From: Legionellaceae bacterium UBA6148
Lineage (GTDB): Bacteria; Pseudomonadota; Gammaproteobacteria; Legionellales; Legionellaceae
Length of the DNA stretch: 23,005 nt
NCBI GenBank assembly: GCA_002423125.1
Contig: DIUW01000037.1
Coordinates: forward strand, 1 to 23,005
Direction of reading: 5' to 3'
Shown here one piece after another: positions 15,445-23,005 of this stretch. Position 1 is the stretch's first letter, and every line of letters starts with the position of its first letter. The position numbers were made by a program, and so were the translations under genes. The notes beneath the pieces are model-generated. The model made no database searches. It was not told the DNA's origin and worked only from the letters and a program-made list of their open reading frames with translations.

Positions 15445-16701
15445 CTACATGTTCTGAACAATCGCTTCGCCAAATTCAAAGCAACTCACGCACGTCGCAT
15501 CGTCCATCAAGCGCTCTAAATCATAAGTGACGGTCTTCGCTTCGATGGCGCCTTCGACCCCTTTAATAATCAAATCAGCTGCTTCAGTCCATCCCATATG
15601 ACGTAACATCATTTCAGCAGAAAGCACTAGCGAACCAGGATTGACTTTATTCTTCCCAGCGTATTTAGGTGCTGTACCATGAGTCGCTTCAAATACTGAA
15701 ACCGTATCACTCAGATTGGCGCCCGGAGCAATACCAATTCCGCCCACTTGAGCCGCTAAAGCATCAGAAATATAATCGCCATTTAAATTTAACGTGGCAA
15801 TGACACTGTATTCTTCAGGTCTTAGTAATATTTGTTGCAAAAATGCATCTGCAATAACGTCTTTTATTACAATTTTTTGCTTTGTTTCAGGATGTGTAAC
15901 TTGCATCCAAGGCCCACCATCGAGCAGTTCCGCACCAAATAAAGTACGAGCAACCTCATAACCCCAATCTTTAAACGCGCCCTCAGTAAATTTCATGATG
16001 TTGCCTTTATGGACTAACGTCACTGAATCACGATGATTATCGATAGCATACTGAATTGCGGCTCTTACTAACCGTGTTGTTCCCTCTTTTGAAACCGGCT
16101 TAATGCCAATCCCACAATGTTCTGGAAAACGAATATTGGTAACCCCCATTTCATCTCGCAAGAAACCAATGACTTTTTTAGCTTCGGCCGAATCAGCTTG
16201 CCATTCAATGCCCGCATAGATGTCTTCCGAGTTTTCACGAAAAATAACCATATTTGTTTTCCATGGCTCTTTCACCGGACTGGGCGTTCCTTGAAAGTAT
16301 CGAACGGGACGAAGGCAGGTATATAAATCCAATTCTTGGCGAATGGCCACATTGAGTGAGCGAATGCCTCCACCAACCGGAGTGGTGAGTGGACCTTTAA
16401 TGGATACAGCATAATGTTTAATGGCTTCAAGCGTTTCTTTAGGTAGCCATGCATCCTTACCATAAACATGCGTTGCTTTTTCACCCGCATAAATTTCCAT
16501 CCAAGAAATTTTTCGTTTGTCTCCGTAGGCTTTTTTTACTGCCGCATCGACAACGTGGATCATCGCTGGCGTTACGTCAACACCAATACCATCACCTTCG
16601 ATGAATGGAATGATGGGGTAGTCAGGCACTACCAATTTAAGCTCATTGGTTACCTCGATACGCTCCCCTACTGCGGGGATCTGAATTTTATCAAATGCCA
16701 T
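15445..16701 (-). CDS. icd: NADP-dependent isocitrate dehydrogenase
   Basis: TCA-cycle enzyme converting isocitrate to 2-oxoglutarate and CO2 in the cytoplasm, reducing NADP. The 418 residues are nearly the E. coli Icd length (416) and align along the whole protein. Substrate-binding GGGIRSLNVAIRQ is at 110-122, with S115 matching the serine phosphorylated by AceK in E. coli. NMVIFRENSEDIYAGIEW and the GTAPKYAG...NPGS loop follow. The K-Y pair in APKYAG and the Y and R of TVTYDLERL keep the residues that select NADP over NAD. No AceK kinase gene is in the window. The ATG has GGAG 6 bases upstream. A plausible sigma-70 promoter lies at 16735-16763, so icd is probably transcribed on its own, although it follows mreD by 107 bp. 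Confidence 0.97.
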   Translation of the reverse strand: MAFDKIQIPAVGERIEVTNELKLVVPDYPIIPFIEGDGIGVDVTPAMIHVVDAAVKKAYGDKRKISWMEIYAGEKATHVYGKDAWLPKETLEAIKHYAVSIKGPLTTPVGGGIRSLNVAIRQELDLYTCLRPVRYFQGTPSPVKEPWKTNMVIFRENSEDIYAGIEWQADSAEAKKVIGFLRDEMGVTNIRFPEHCGIGIKPVSKEGTTRLVRAAIQYAIDNHRDSVTLVHKGNIMKFTEGAFKDWGYEVARTLFGAELLDGGPWMQVTHPETKQKIVIKDVIADAFLQQILLRPEEYSVIATLNLNGDYISDALAAQVGGIGIAPGANLSDTVSVFEATHGTAPKYAGKNKVNPGSLVLSAEMMLRHMGWTEAADLIIKGVEGAIEAKTVTYDLERLMDDATCVSCFEFGEAIVQNM

Positions 16702-16734
16702 AATCGACTCCGTTGAATTAAAAAAGAAGGATCA

Positions 16735-16763
16735 ATCATAGCACGCGACGAATCATCACCCAA
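16735..16763 (-). promoter_or_regulatory. Candidate sigma-70 promoter of icd
   Basis: On the minus strand TTGGGT (-35, 16758-16763) is followed after exactly 17 bp by TATGAT (-10, 16735-16740), which is preceded by TGC, an extended -10 element. The expected transcript start near 16728 gives a leader of about 26 bases carrying the GGAG ribosome site. Recognised by pattern only. Confidence 0.45.
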
Positions 16764-16808
16764 ATTAATTCAACCTGGAAAATGCAATTGAATTGTTACA
16801 GAAGTAAT

Positions 16809-17318
16809 TTAGCGCTGGGGAGATAAATGACGATGACTACGATTTCGAGATCTCAAATGAAAACTACGCTCTAACAATATACTTAGCCATGGCCAAATCA
16901 TTAAACTTAAGAATGTTGTTCCTAACACCATGAGGAGGGTATTATTAAAGTCTTGATACACATCAATCGCATACAATACCAGTTGGTATACAAAACAGAG
17001 CAGTGTTATGAGAAGCATTTGCTGAGGCAATAGAAACATATGAAAACGCCTAGCACGAGTTGAAGCCAACCAGGTCGTAAGAACTAAAGCAAAAATGTGC
17101 TCACCCAAAAGAGTGGATAATAGCGCGTCTAAACACAGTCCAAGGACGACCGTCGAAGCAAGACTTGTATAATTCGGTAGAAAAAATTGAACATATAAAA
17201 TGAGTAACAATACCCAAGGGGGACGAAAACCGGCCAGTCCATATGGCAAAGGTAATATTGTTAATACCAACGCCAGTAAAAAAAACAATGCTAAACGAAT
17301 TTCTAGTTTAAATGACAT
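16809..17318 (-). CDS. mreD: Rod shape-determining protein MreD
   Basis: Inner-membrane component of the rod (elongasome) complex that positions peptidoglycan synthesis along the lateral wall. It has ~169 residues with about five or six hydrophobic helices and a basic C-terminal tail (RSRNRSHRHLSPQR), typical MreD size and layout. The identification rests strongly on its place directly after mreC. I start it at ATG 17318, which has GAGG 8 bases upstream; GTG 17324, two codons earlier, sits too close to that site. Only 14 bp separate it from mreC. Confidence 0.9.
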   Translation of the reverse strand: MSFKLEIRLALFFLLALVLTILPLPYGLAGFRPPWVLLLILYVQFFLPNYTSLASTVVLGLCLDALLSTLLGEHIFALVLTTWLASTRARRFHMFLLPQQMLLITLLCFVYQLVLYAIDVYQDFNNTLLMVLGTTFLSLMIWPWLSILLERSFHLRSRNRSHRHLSPQR

Positions 17319-17332
17319 AATCACTGCCTCAT

Positions 17333-18247
17333 TTAGAGCGTTTCCACTGCTTTTATTCGCTCATCAACTTGCTCACTGAGCTCCGCCCGCTCTTTGTCAG
17401 GCCAAATTAATAACACCAAACGATTACGATTTAAGAATGCAATAGGACTAACAGAGACTTTAATAAAATCTTCGCCCGGAAGAATATGGATATCTTCTAC
17501 TCGACCAACCGGATATCCCTCAGGATATCGTTGCCCAAGTCCAGATGTTACTAATAAGTCACCCTTAGAAATAGGAGATGATTTTGGTAAATTGATCAAA
17601 GAGAGCGTACTCATACTGTTTGTGCCCACTAAAATTGCACGTTCACCGGTTCGATCATTTCTCACCGGCACAGCACTTTTTGCATCAGATATCAATAAAA
17701 CAGTACTCGTCTTCATACCTACATCAATGACTTGCCCTGTAACTCCTTTTGCATCAAGAACGGGTTGTCCAACAAAAACATCATCAGACGACCCTTTATT
17801 CAGAACTAATAACTGCCGGGAACTTGTGGTATCCACTGCTAAAATTTCGGCAGCCATGGCTCGATCACTAGCCGACGCTGATGCAGACAATAGTTCTTTT
17901 AACTGTGAATTTTCGCGTCGAATCACAAGCAATTTTTGCATTTTAGCTTCGAGCAACGTTTGCTGATAACGCAATTGAATATTTTCATCAATCAATGATT
18001 TTTTGGTGCTCACCAACGAATGAAACCACCCCATCATCCGCATGGGATAATCAACAAGATATTGAATAGGAGACGCGACCAGCGTAAGAATACTACGAGC
18101 CTGTCCTAGCGCATGATAATGATAATCTGAAAACATTAAAATAAACGACAAAACAAGGGTTACTATAAACCCAGTGGATTTATGGTGCCCCTTGGTAAAC
18201 AGTCGCTTATGGTTGTTATTATTCAGTTGAAAGGAAATCGCCACCAC
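17333..18247 (-). CDS. mreC: Rod shape-determining protein MreC
   Basis: Periplasmic scaffold of the rod complex, anchored by one N-terminal helix. The 304 residues show a short basic cytosolic start, a membrane helix at ~25-45, a coiled coil at ~78-120 (IDENIQLRYQQTLLEAKMQK), then the two-barrel beta domain with GVTGQVIDVG and VTSGLGQRYPEGYPVGRV, the latter highly typical of MreC. The GTG start at 18247 overlaps the end of mreB by 29 bp and no strong ribosome site is seen, so translation is probably coupled to mreB. A slightly later start cannot be excluded. Confidence 0.95.
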   Translation of the reverse strand: MVAISFQLNNNNHKRLFTKGHHKSTGFIVTLVLSFILMFSDYHYHALGQARSILTLVASPIQYLVDYPMRMMGWFHSLVSTKKSLIDENIQLRYQQTLLEAKMQKLLVIRRENSQLKELLSASASASDRAMAAEILAVDTTSSRQLLVLNKGSSDDVFVGQPVLDAKGVTGQVIDVGMKTSTVLLISDAKSAVPVRNDRTGERAILVGTNSMSTLSLINLPKSSPISKGDLLVTSGLGQRYPEGYPVGRVEDIHILPGEDFIKVSVSPIAFLNRNRLVLLIWPDKERAELSEQVDERIKAVETL

Positions 18248-19256
18248 GTAGGTCCATTGTTTCTAATGCCAAACCACCACCACGAGCAACACACGTAAGA
18301 GGATCTTCTGCTATCAAAACAGGCAACCCTGTTTCTTCCATCAGCAACATATCCATATTCTTAAGCAATGCACCACCGCCTGTTAATACCATTCCTTGCT
18401 CAGCAATATCAGCTGCTAATTCAGGAGGAGCTAATTCAAGAGCAGCACGAACAGCACCAACAATGCCTGACAAAGGCTCTTGAAGTGCTTCAAGAATCTC
18501 AGCACTGGTCAGTGTAAAGCTACGCGGAATGCCTTCTGCTAAATTACGACCCCGTACTTCAATTTCAAACATATCACGTGATGCATATGCGGAGCCAATC
18601 TCATGCTTAATACGTTCAGCAGTGGTTTCGCCAATTAACGTACCGTAATTACGGCGCACATATGAAACGATTGCATCATCAAATTTATCACCACCAATAC
18701 GTACTGATTGATGATACACAATACCGCTCAGTGAAATAATAGCAACTTCTGTTGTTCCACCACCAATATCAACGACCATCGAACCACAGGCCTCTTCAAC
18801 GGGCATACCAGAACCAAGCGCTGCCGCCATGGGTTCTTCAATTAAGAATACTTCTCGAGCCCCTGCTCCCATAGCCGATTCACGAATAGCACGACGCTCT
18901 ACTTGAGTTGAACCGCATGGAACACACACTAGAACACGAGGACTTGGACGCAAAAATCGATTCTCATGCACTTTATGAATAAAGTGTTGCAACATTTTTT
19001 CAGTCACATGAAAATCAGCAATCACTCCATCTTTCATAGGTCGAATGGCATTAATATTGCCTGGTGTTCTGCCTAACATACGCTTTGCTTCAAGTCCAAC
19101 AGAAACAACTCTTTTTTGCCCCGATTCGTTGCGAAGTGCAACGACAGAAGGCTCATTTAGAACGATTCCTTTGTCTTTTACATAGATGAGTGTATTTGCA
19201 GTTCCCAAATCAATTGATAAGTCATTAGAAAACGCCCCCCTTAATTTTCTGAACAT
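18219..19256 (-). CDS. mreB: Rod shape-determining actin homolog MreB
   Basis: Actin-like ATPase that forms membrane-associated filaments guiding cell-wall elongation. The 345 residues match the usual MreB length. Phosphate-1 motif LSIDLGTANTLIYV is at ~14-27, phosphate-2 motif VVDIGGGTTEVAII is near the middle, and the adenosine motif VLTGGGALLKNMD lies near 290. The N-terminus MFRKLRGAFSNDLSIDLGT has the amphipathic membrane-binding feature of gammaproteobacterial MreB. It is the first gene of the mreBCD operon. The 109-bp gap upstream separates it from the deacetylase gene and should hold the promoter, but I find no clear -35/-10 pair. GAGG lies 12 bases from the ATG, longer than ideal. 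Confidence 0.98.
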   Translation of the reverse strand: MFRKLRGAFSNDLSIDLGTANTLIYVKDKGIVLNEPSVVALRNESGQKRVVSVGLEAKRMLGRTPGNINAIRPMKDGVIADFHVTEKMLQHFIHKVHENRFLRPSPRVLVCVPCGSTQVERRAIRESAMGAGAREVFLIEEPMAAALGSGMPVEEACGSMVVDIGGGTTEVAIISLSGIVYHQSVRIGGDKFDDAIVSYVRRNYGTLIGETTAERIKHEIGSAYASRDMFEIEVRGRNLAEGIPRSFTLTSAEILEALQEPLSGIVGAVRAALELAPPELAADIAEQGMVLTGGGALLKNMDMLLMEETGLPVLIAEDPLTCVARGGGLALETMDLRGGDFLSTE

Positions 19257-19365
19257 AGCACAGACTACCTCGTGGCATTAAATGGAGTTTAAAAAAGCAA
19301 GTTTACCTTAAATAATGGTTCAGGTCGACCTCTGCACATGACAATTTTTTTGAATCCGCTCGACA

Positions 19366-20244
19366 TCATTCATGAGATCCAACCACCGGGGCTTCAATCA
19401 TAGAAGATTGAACTCCCTGGGCATTATCCTTTTTTATCGTTTCTCCTGCGGAACTATCTGAAGCTGGGTAGGATATCACTGTCGCTGGATTTTCAAGCGC
19501 CTCTTTAAGACTAATAAATTTATAGCCATTTTGTTTGTACATGTGAATAACATCATCCAGTGCATAGCTGTTCAGCAAATTCGCATGTATGAGCAATATT
19601 TGTTTTACTGGTTTATCTTTTGATTTTTTTTCAGCTTTTAACGTCGCCTGCCAAATATATGCAAGATAGCGCGGCTTAAGCTGTTTTATAATGTATTGTT
19701 CTCTATCATGAAAGCGAACTTTATAGGCTCGCTCATTAAATTCAAAATCTTTACTATCGATCGTGACAGGAGCAACAACATAATGATGTTCGGTCAAATA
19801 GTTTAAAACAATTGGTTTCGATTGTTTGTTGCCTTCCGCAAGATAGGGGTAACGAAAATAATGAGGCTCGGTTAATAACGGAGCGATGACTTTTTCAGAT
19901 CGTTCAATATCTGCGATATATTTTTCAGCACCAATCTGATTTAAGCTTTTATGTGAGTAGGTGTGGTTACCTAGCATCAAGCCTGCATTTCGAAATTTTT
20001 CAAGAAATTCCCATTGCCCCTTCTCTATTGCTCCGCCAATTATAAATCCGGTTGCAGGAACATGATTGTCGGTGAATGCTTGTATTATTTTATCAAAACG
20101 TTCAGTTGAGCGTTGTATATTTCCAGGCGTATCCATTTTAGACGCCACTAGGGGCAAATCATCAATGGTAATAGCAATTTCACGTTCTTGGGCAGCACAC
20201 TGAAGTGCAGATAACAAAATACATAGTCCGGTTAATTTTCGCAT
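19366..20244 (-). CDS. Secreted polysaccharide deacetylase (NodB-type)
   Basis: Probable carbohydrate esterase 4 enzyme removing acetyl groups from an N-acetylated glycan such as peptidoglycan, acting in the periplasm or outside. A signal peptide (MRKLTGLCILLSALQCAA) precedes the NodB domain. Motif 1 is TIDDLP with D28 and D29; motif 2 is NHTYSH with H94 and H98 as metal ligands; motif 3 is RYPY at 131-134; motif 5 is LLIHAN with H220. The usual TFDDGP is changed to TIDDLP but both aspartates remain. The last ~45 residues are Ser/Ala-rich and probably flexible. AAGGA lies 5 bases before the ATG. It follows the GtrA-like gene by 49 bp and precedes mreB, a cell-envelope neighbourhood. The substrate cannot be read from sequence. 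Confidence 0.9.
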   Translation of the reverse strand: MRKLTGLCILLSALQCAAQEREIAITIDDLPLVASKMDTPGNIQRSTERFDKIIQAFTDNHVPATGFIIGGAIEKGQWEFLEKFRNAGLMLGNHTYSHKSLNQIGAEKYIADIERSEKVIAPLLTEPHYFRYPYLAEGNKQSKPIVLNYLTEHHYVVAPVTIDSKDFEFNERAYKVRFHDREQYIIKQLKPRYLAYIWQATLKAEKKSKDKPVKQILLIHANLLNSYALDDVIHMYKQNGYKFISLKEALENPATVISYPASDSSAGETIKKDNAQGVQSSMIEAPVVGSHE

Positions 20245-20293
20245 GACAATCCTTCGTCAGTTAGGAACGTGGCCGAAATAACGTTCCTTAGGT

Positions 20294-20674
20294 TTAATGT
20301 TTCAACATTACAAGTCGACTTAACAGAAATGTTAATGGTAACAATAATACAATAACAAACAAAGGTACAAACGTCACTGAAAATCCAAAATAAACTAATA
20401 TTTGAAGAGATACCGCACTGGCAGCATACTGAACTACATAAATAAGCGGAAACTGCATAAAGGTTTTCCATGACATTTTGGCATGAAAGACGAATAAAGA
20501 CGTTAAGACATACGATAAGATAACAGTCACTACATATGAAATAAAATAGGCTATTTGATAGTTTAAAACCATGTTAAGAAGAACATACAAACCAAACATA
20601 ACGAGAGTACTGAATCCGTTTACGAACATAAAACGAACTATTTGATGGTTTACTAAGTTACGTATTGATTTCAT
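20294..20674 (-). CDS. GtrA-like membrane protein
   Basis: This 126-residue protein has four hydrophobic helices and the N-terminal pattern VRFMFVNGFSTLVMFGLYVLL, plus SYVLTSLFVFH, typical of the GtrA family. GtrA proteins are thought to help move polyprenyl-linked sugars across the inner membrane for surface glycan modification. I start it at ATG 20674, which has GAGGAG a few bases upstream; a longer frame from 20704 lacks a ribosome site. No glycosyltransferase lies beside it, so the partner must be elsewhere if it is active. The downstream deacetylase may share the transcript. Confidence 0.82.
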   Translation of the reverse strand: MKSIRNLVNHQIVRFMFVNGFSTLVMFGLYVLLNMVLNYQIAYFISYVVTVILSYVLTSLFVFHAKMSWKTFMQFPLIYVVQYAASAVSLQILVYFGFSVTFVPLFVIVLLLPLTFLLSRLVMLKH

Positions 20675-20720
20675 AAAGCTCCTCAGTACTCCGCAGAGCA
20701 TCAAATAACGTATTCAAAAT

Positions 20721-20768
20721 CCCCTCATCCGCCCTACAGGCACCTTCTCCCCATGTCTGGGGAGAAGG
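20721..20768. repeat. REP-like hairpin, copy 2
   Basis: CCTTCTCCCC (20743-20752) and GGGGAGAAGG (20759-20768) form a perfect 10-bp stem with a 6-base loop, preceded by CCCCTCATCCGCCCTACAGG. Its reverse complement matches the hairpin at 7010-7035 and the following GTGCC. It lies between rplI and the GtrA-like gene, where the ribosomal operon probably ends; there is no T run. Confidence 0.7.
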
Positions 20769-20782
20769 ATTTGGAAGATATC

Positions 20783-21232
20783 TTACTTTGCAGCAACAAT
20801 TTCCAGTTGCAATTTTGCAATCACGTCGCTATGAACATGAATGTCAACTAAGTAATTGCCAATTGAATGCAATGGACCTTCAGACATCACGATTTCACGC
20901 TTAGCGACGTCAAGTGATTTCGCTTTTAAAGCGTCTTTTATTTCATTCGGACCAACAGAACCATAGAGTTTGCCTTCATCACTTGCCTGAGCTGCAATAA
21001 CAATCGTAACATCATTCAATTTCGCAGCACGTTGCTCTGCAGAAGCTAAAGACTGAATCTCTTTTTTCTCAAGTTCAGCACGACGTTGCTCAAAAAGTTC
21101 AATATTTTTTTCAGTAGCAAATACAGCCTTATTCCCTGGAATAAGATAGTTACGACCATACCCGGCAGTAACGTCTACTCTATCGCCTAGATTACCCAAA
21201 TTTCTAACTTTTTCTAACAATATAACTTGCAT
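20783..21232 (-). CDS. rplI: 50S ribosomal protein L9
   Basis: Large-subunit ribosomal protein of 149 residues. The N-terminal domain MQVILLEKVRNLGNLGDRV with VTAGYGRNYLIPGNKA is the diagnostic L9 signature; a long connecting helix (~40-75) and the C-terminal RNA-binding domain follow. I start it at ATG 21232, which gives the standard N-terminus; a longer frame to 21250 would add six residues foreign to the family. The DUF2232 stop codon ends 1 bp before this ATG, and the GAGAGG ribosome site lies inside that gene, so translation is coupled. Confidence 0.98.
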   Translation of the reverse strand: MQVILLEKVRNLGNLGDRVDVTAGYGRNYLIPGNKAVFATEKNIELFEQRRAELEKKEIQSLASAEQRAAKLNDVTIVIAAQASDEGKLYGSVGPNEIKDALKAKSLDVAKREIVMSEGPLHSIGNYLVDIHVHSDVIAKLQLEIVAAK

Positions 21233-21233
21233 T

Positions 21234-22163
21234 TTATTTGACCTCTCCAATTGTTTTATCTGCTTTATTCTGCAGATATAACCTAAAATTAACTAAGACA
21301 TCCAATGAACCAAACAATACTAAAATAGGTAACATCACGCGAGGAAATACTCCCAACACCACTGACAACGCCAGCATCGGCACAAACATACCTCGCGTAG
21401 TCATACAATCAAACCACAAGCTCACGCCTGCAATAAAAAAGAAAACCACGATAACCGGAAGCACATCAACGGCAATTAAATAATGTTGTCTTGCTGCCAA
21501 CAACACCATAATAAACACAAGCAAATCGCTTCTCACCCCGCGAATCATTCGCATTTCTTGCTTAAATCCTTCCGGATAATAAAGCTTAGATTGAACGAAT
21601 CGCGCCAATGCGAGTGATGTCACTGAGGACAATGCAACACCCGCGGCTTGAATACCGACAAGGTAATTCGCAAAAATTGTCTGTTCAGTGATGTTTGCAC
21701 CTTTATTCAACATGAAAAACGTATTTTCAAAATGAAGTTGGGTCAATATTTCCCGCAAATACATATACTGCTGCACTATAAATTCAGGATGCATTGACTG
21801 TAAGAGACACATCAATAGCAAAACCTGAAGGAATAAAGCACCAAAGACAACTCGCCAACTCTGACTAAAACGAAGCGCACACGCAGCCAAGTAACAAGGC
21901 GCATAGGAAAGCAAGCTTCCGATAATAGCGCCATTAACCGATAATGCTGAATTCAACATCATGAAATTGGTAAAAACGGCAGCCACAAGCAACAGGCCAC
22001 CAATTTTTAAACTTTTTCGCAATGTGACTAGAGCAACAACACTCGCCGCCAGCCAACCGGTGTATGGCAACATAACCAATAACACCGTATTGAACAGAGC
22101 AAAAAAGTCATTACTCAGCATTAACTGCCCTTGTTTACGGATAAATCCGTTCAGCCAAGTCAT
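21234..22163 (-). CDS. DUF2232-type (YybS-like) polytopic membrane protein
   Basis: This 309-residue protein is almost wholly hydrophobic, with about eight membrane helices and few polar loops. Size, composition and position between rpsR and rplI fit the DUF2232/YybS membrane family, which occupies this slot in several gammaproteobacteria and near rplI in Bacillus. Its function is not established. It begins 3 bp after the rpsR stop, has no clear ribosome site of its own, and ends 1 bp before rplI, so it appears translationally coupled within the ribosomal operon. The family call is made from context and topology more than from motifs. Confidence 0.8.
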   Translation of the reverse strand: MTWLNGFIRKQGQLMLSNDFFALFNTVLLVMLPYTGWLAASVVALVTLRKSLKIGGLLLVAAVFTNFMMLNSALSVNGAIIGSLLSYAPCYLAACALRFSQSWRVVFGALFLQVLLLMCLLQSMHPEFIVQQYMYLREILTQLHFENTFFMLNKGANITEQTIFANYLVGIQAAGVALSSVTSLALARFVQSKLYYPEGFKQEMRMIRGVRSDLLVFIMVLLAARQHYLIAVDVLPVIVVFFFIAGVSLWFDCMTTRGMFVPMLALSVVLGVFPRVMLPILVLFGSLDVLVNFRLYLQNKADKTIGEVK

Positions 22164-22166
22164 TGT

Positions 22167-22394
22167 TTATCGATGGCTATCACAGTACGGCAACAATGCC
22201 AGGAATCGTGCGTGTTTAATTGCTGTACACATAAGGCGTTGATTACGAGCATCAATTCCAGTAATACGAGCAGGCACAATTTTACCTGTTTCAGAAATGT
22301 AGTTTTTCATTGTATTTACATCTTTATAATCAATTTCACTACCGGCATCGGAAGAAAAGCGATTCATTTTTTTACGACGAAAATATGCAGACAT
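22167..22394 (-). CDS. rpsR: 30S ribosomal protein S18
   Basis: Small-subunit protein of 75 residues that pairs with S6 on 16S rRNA. IDYKDVNTMKNYISETGKIVPARITG and the C-terminal RQRLMCTAIKHARFLALLPY-type segment are diagnostic. The N-terminus begins MSAYFRRKK, and the usual S18 zinc-ribbon cysteines near the start are absent, as in many gammaproteobacteria. AAGGAG overlaps the rpsF stop codon 11 bp upstream. Confidence 0.98.
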   Translation of the reverse strand: MSAYFRRKKMNRFSSDAGSEIDYKDVNTMKNYISETGKIVPARITGIDARNQRLMCTAIKHARFLALLPYCDSHR

Positions 22395-22405
22395 AGTTTT
22401 TCTCC

Positions 22406-22762
22406 TTAAGCAGCTCGGTCATCTTTGCGGTCATCTTTACGATCATCTTTTTTCATCATGATCGACTCAACAGTAATCGCAGATCTGCGATTTAGAATTA
22501 AATTTCGAAGAATGGCATCATTGAATTTAAATGCATCTTTTAATTCATCTAATGCAGGCTGATCGCACTCGATGTTCATTAAAATGTAATGCGCTTTATG
22601 CATGTCATTGATAGGGTATGCAAGTTGTTTACGTCCCCAATCTTCTTTACGGTGAATTAAACCATTATGTTTAGTAACGATGCCTTCATAACGTTCGACC
22701 ATAGCAGGTACTTGCTCGCTTTGATCAGGGTGTACCAAAAACACAATTTCATAGTGTCTCAT
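22406..22762 (-). CDS. rpsF: 30S ribosomal protein S6
   Basis: Small-subunit protein and S18 partner, 118 residues. MRHYEIVFLVHPDQSEQV, the EDWGRKQLAYPI segment and AHYILMNIE are typical. The C-terminal tail is KDDRKDDRKDDRAA, encoded by three tandem 12-bp units (22415-22450); S6 tails are often acidic (glutamylated by RimK in E. coli), but this one is mixed charge and lacks the terminal glutamates. AAGGAG lies 7 bases before the ATG. The gene heads the operon rpsF-rpsR-DUF2232-rplI; priB, found between rpsF and rpsR in E. coli, is absent. Confidence 0.98.
   Translation of the reverse strand: MRHYEIVFLVHPDQSEQVPAMVERYEGIVTKHNGLIHRKEDWGRKQLAYPINDMHKAHYILMNIECDQPALDELKDAFKFNDAILRNLILNRRSAITVESIMMKKDDRKDDRKDDRAA
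22415..22450. repeat. Three 12-bp tandem repeats in rpsF
   Basis: On the coding strand the units read AAAGATGAYCGN three times, each encoding KDDR at the end of S6. Unit number could change without a frameshift. Confidence 0.8.
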
Positions 22763-22817
22763 CAGTCTTCTCCTTGTGGATTAAAGCCTTCTCTATTGAG
22801 TAAAGTAAGGCAAGGTT

Positions 22818-22835
22818 TATACTGCGCGCAGTATA
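22818..22835. repeat. Perfect 18-bp palindrome upstream of rpsF
   Basis: TATACTGCGCGCAGTATA is its own reverse complement. It lies 56 bp before the rpsF start and 7 bp from the long inverted-repeat element. A partial copy (CTGCGCGCAGTATA) is at 15425-15438. It could be an operator or a small repeat; the recurrence favours a repeat. Confidence 0.6.
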
Positions 22836-22842
22836 ATAATAA

Positions 22843-23005
22843 TACTTCGCGCGGTCATAATTTGTGGTTTTTTGACGACGTTATTTTTGTGCACATTTAA
22901 CGTTTAAAACGCAGCGCAATAGCAGGTCTATTGTCAAGTTTTAAACGTTAAATGTGCGCGAAAAGAACAAGTCAAAAACCGCAAATTGTGACCGCGCGAA
23001 GTATA
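22843..23005. mobile_element. MITE-like long inverted-repeat element
   Basis: Outer arms of about 33 bp (22843-22875, and 22971 to ~23003) begin TACTTCGCGCGGTCA and pair with two mismatches and one extra base. Inside, 22889-22910 (GTGCACATTTAACG...) and its partner 22936/38-22959 pair over ~21 of 22 bp, and the 27-base centre contains CAATAG and CTATTG separated by 5 bases. Only the short stretches between these stems pair poorly. No coding frame fits. The whole is a near-complete hairpin, as in miniature inverted-repeat elements. It lies upstream of rpsF and reaches the window edge, so its right border and any target duplication cannot be judged. Confidence 0.65.

Noticed and set aside
17394..17966. 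190-codon open frame opposite mreC
   Set aside because: Antisense of a well-conserved gene, with low-complexity composition driven by mreC codons.
22763..22842. S6:S18-binding regulatory leader before rpsF
   Set aside because: I could not find the expected CCG-containing bulged stem; the palindrome there belongs to a repeat family.
1..23005. CRISPR array, tRNA or rRNA genes
   Set aside because: No regularly spaced direct repeats and no cloverleaf or rRNA signature sequences were seen on either strand.

Overview
The window looks like a chromosomal segment of an AT-rich gammaproteobacterium. The conserved genes (rimO, icd, mreBCD, and rpsF-rpsR-DUF2232-rplI without priB), the effector-like two-helix membrane proteins and the many palindromic repeats together suggest a Legionellales/Coxiella-like, possibly host-associated lineage. 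That placement is an inference from gene content and was not tested by a search.

Layout. Positions 1-4053 hold the tail of an unidentified gene, two orphan membrane proteins of unknown function (142-1299 and 3313-4053, both +) and, between them on the minus strand, a solitary double-ATPase subunit of a peptide-type ABC importer whose C-terminus looks frameshifted and cut short. Next, rimO (ribosomal protein S12 methylthiotransferase) and a YbiT-like ABC-F ATPase overlap by 4 bp (4082-6984, +). A convergent dicarboxylate/amino-acid symporter follows (7062-8291, -).

Positions 8292-10560 are the degraded part of the window. They hold a strong hairpin repeat, the tail of a PD-(D/E)XK (Rpn-type) transposase, an endonuclease/exonuclease/phosphatase-fold gene broken by an in-frame TAA and missing its C-terminal motifs, and a C39-like cysteine peptidase followed, after its own in-frame TAA, by a coding-quality transmembrane segment. 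Divergent from these is a very large SNF2-family helicase (to 14718, +) with a C9 homopolymer between its candidate start codons. Positions 14719-15444 are a repeat-rich gap with a small membrane ORF whose 3' end runs into a palindromic repeat.

From 15445 to 22762 everything is on the minus strand and mostly housekeeping: icd with a plausible promoter, mreB-mreC-mreD for cell shape, a secreted polysaccharide deacetylase, a GtrA-like membrane protein, and the ribosomal operon rpsF-rpsR-DUF2232-rplI. The window ends inside or at the edge of a 163-bp near-palindromic, MITE-like element (22843-23005).

I see no convincing new multi-gene system. The items most worth a second look are the two adjacent genes each interrupted by one in-frame TAA, the network of shared palindromic repeats (including what look like filled and empty versions of one repeat), the C9 tract before the SNF2 gene, and the altered NMDGT motif of the symporter.
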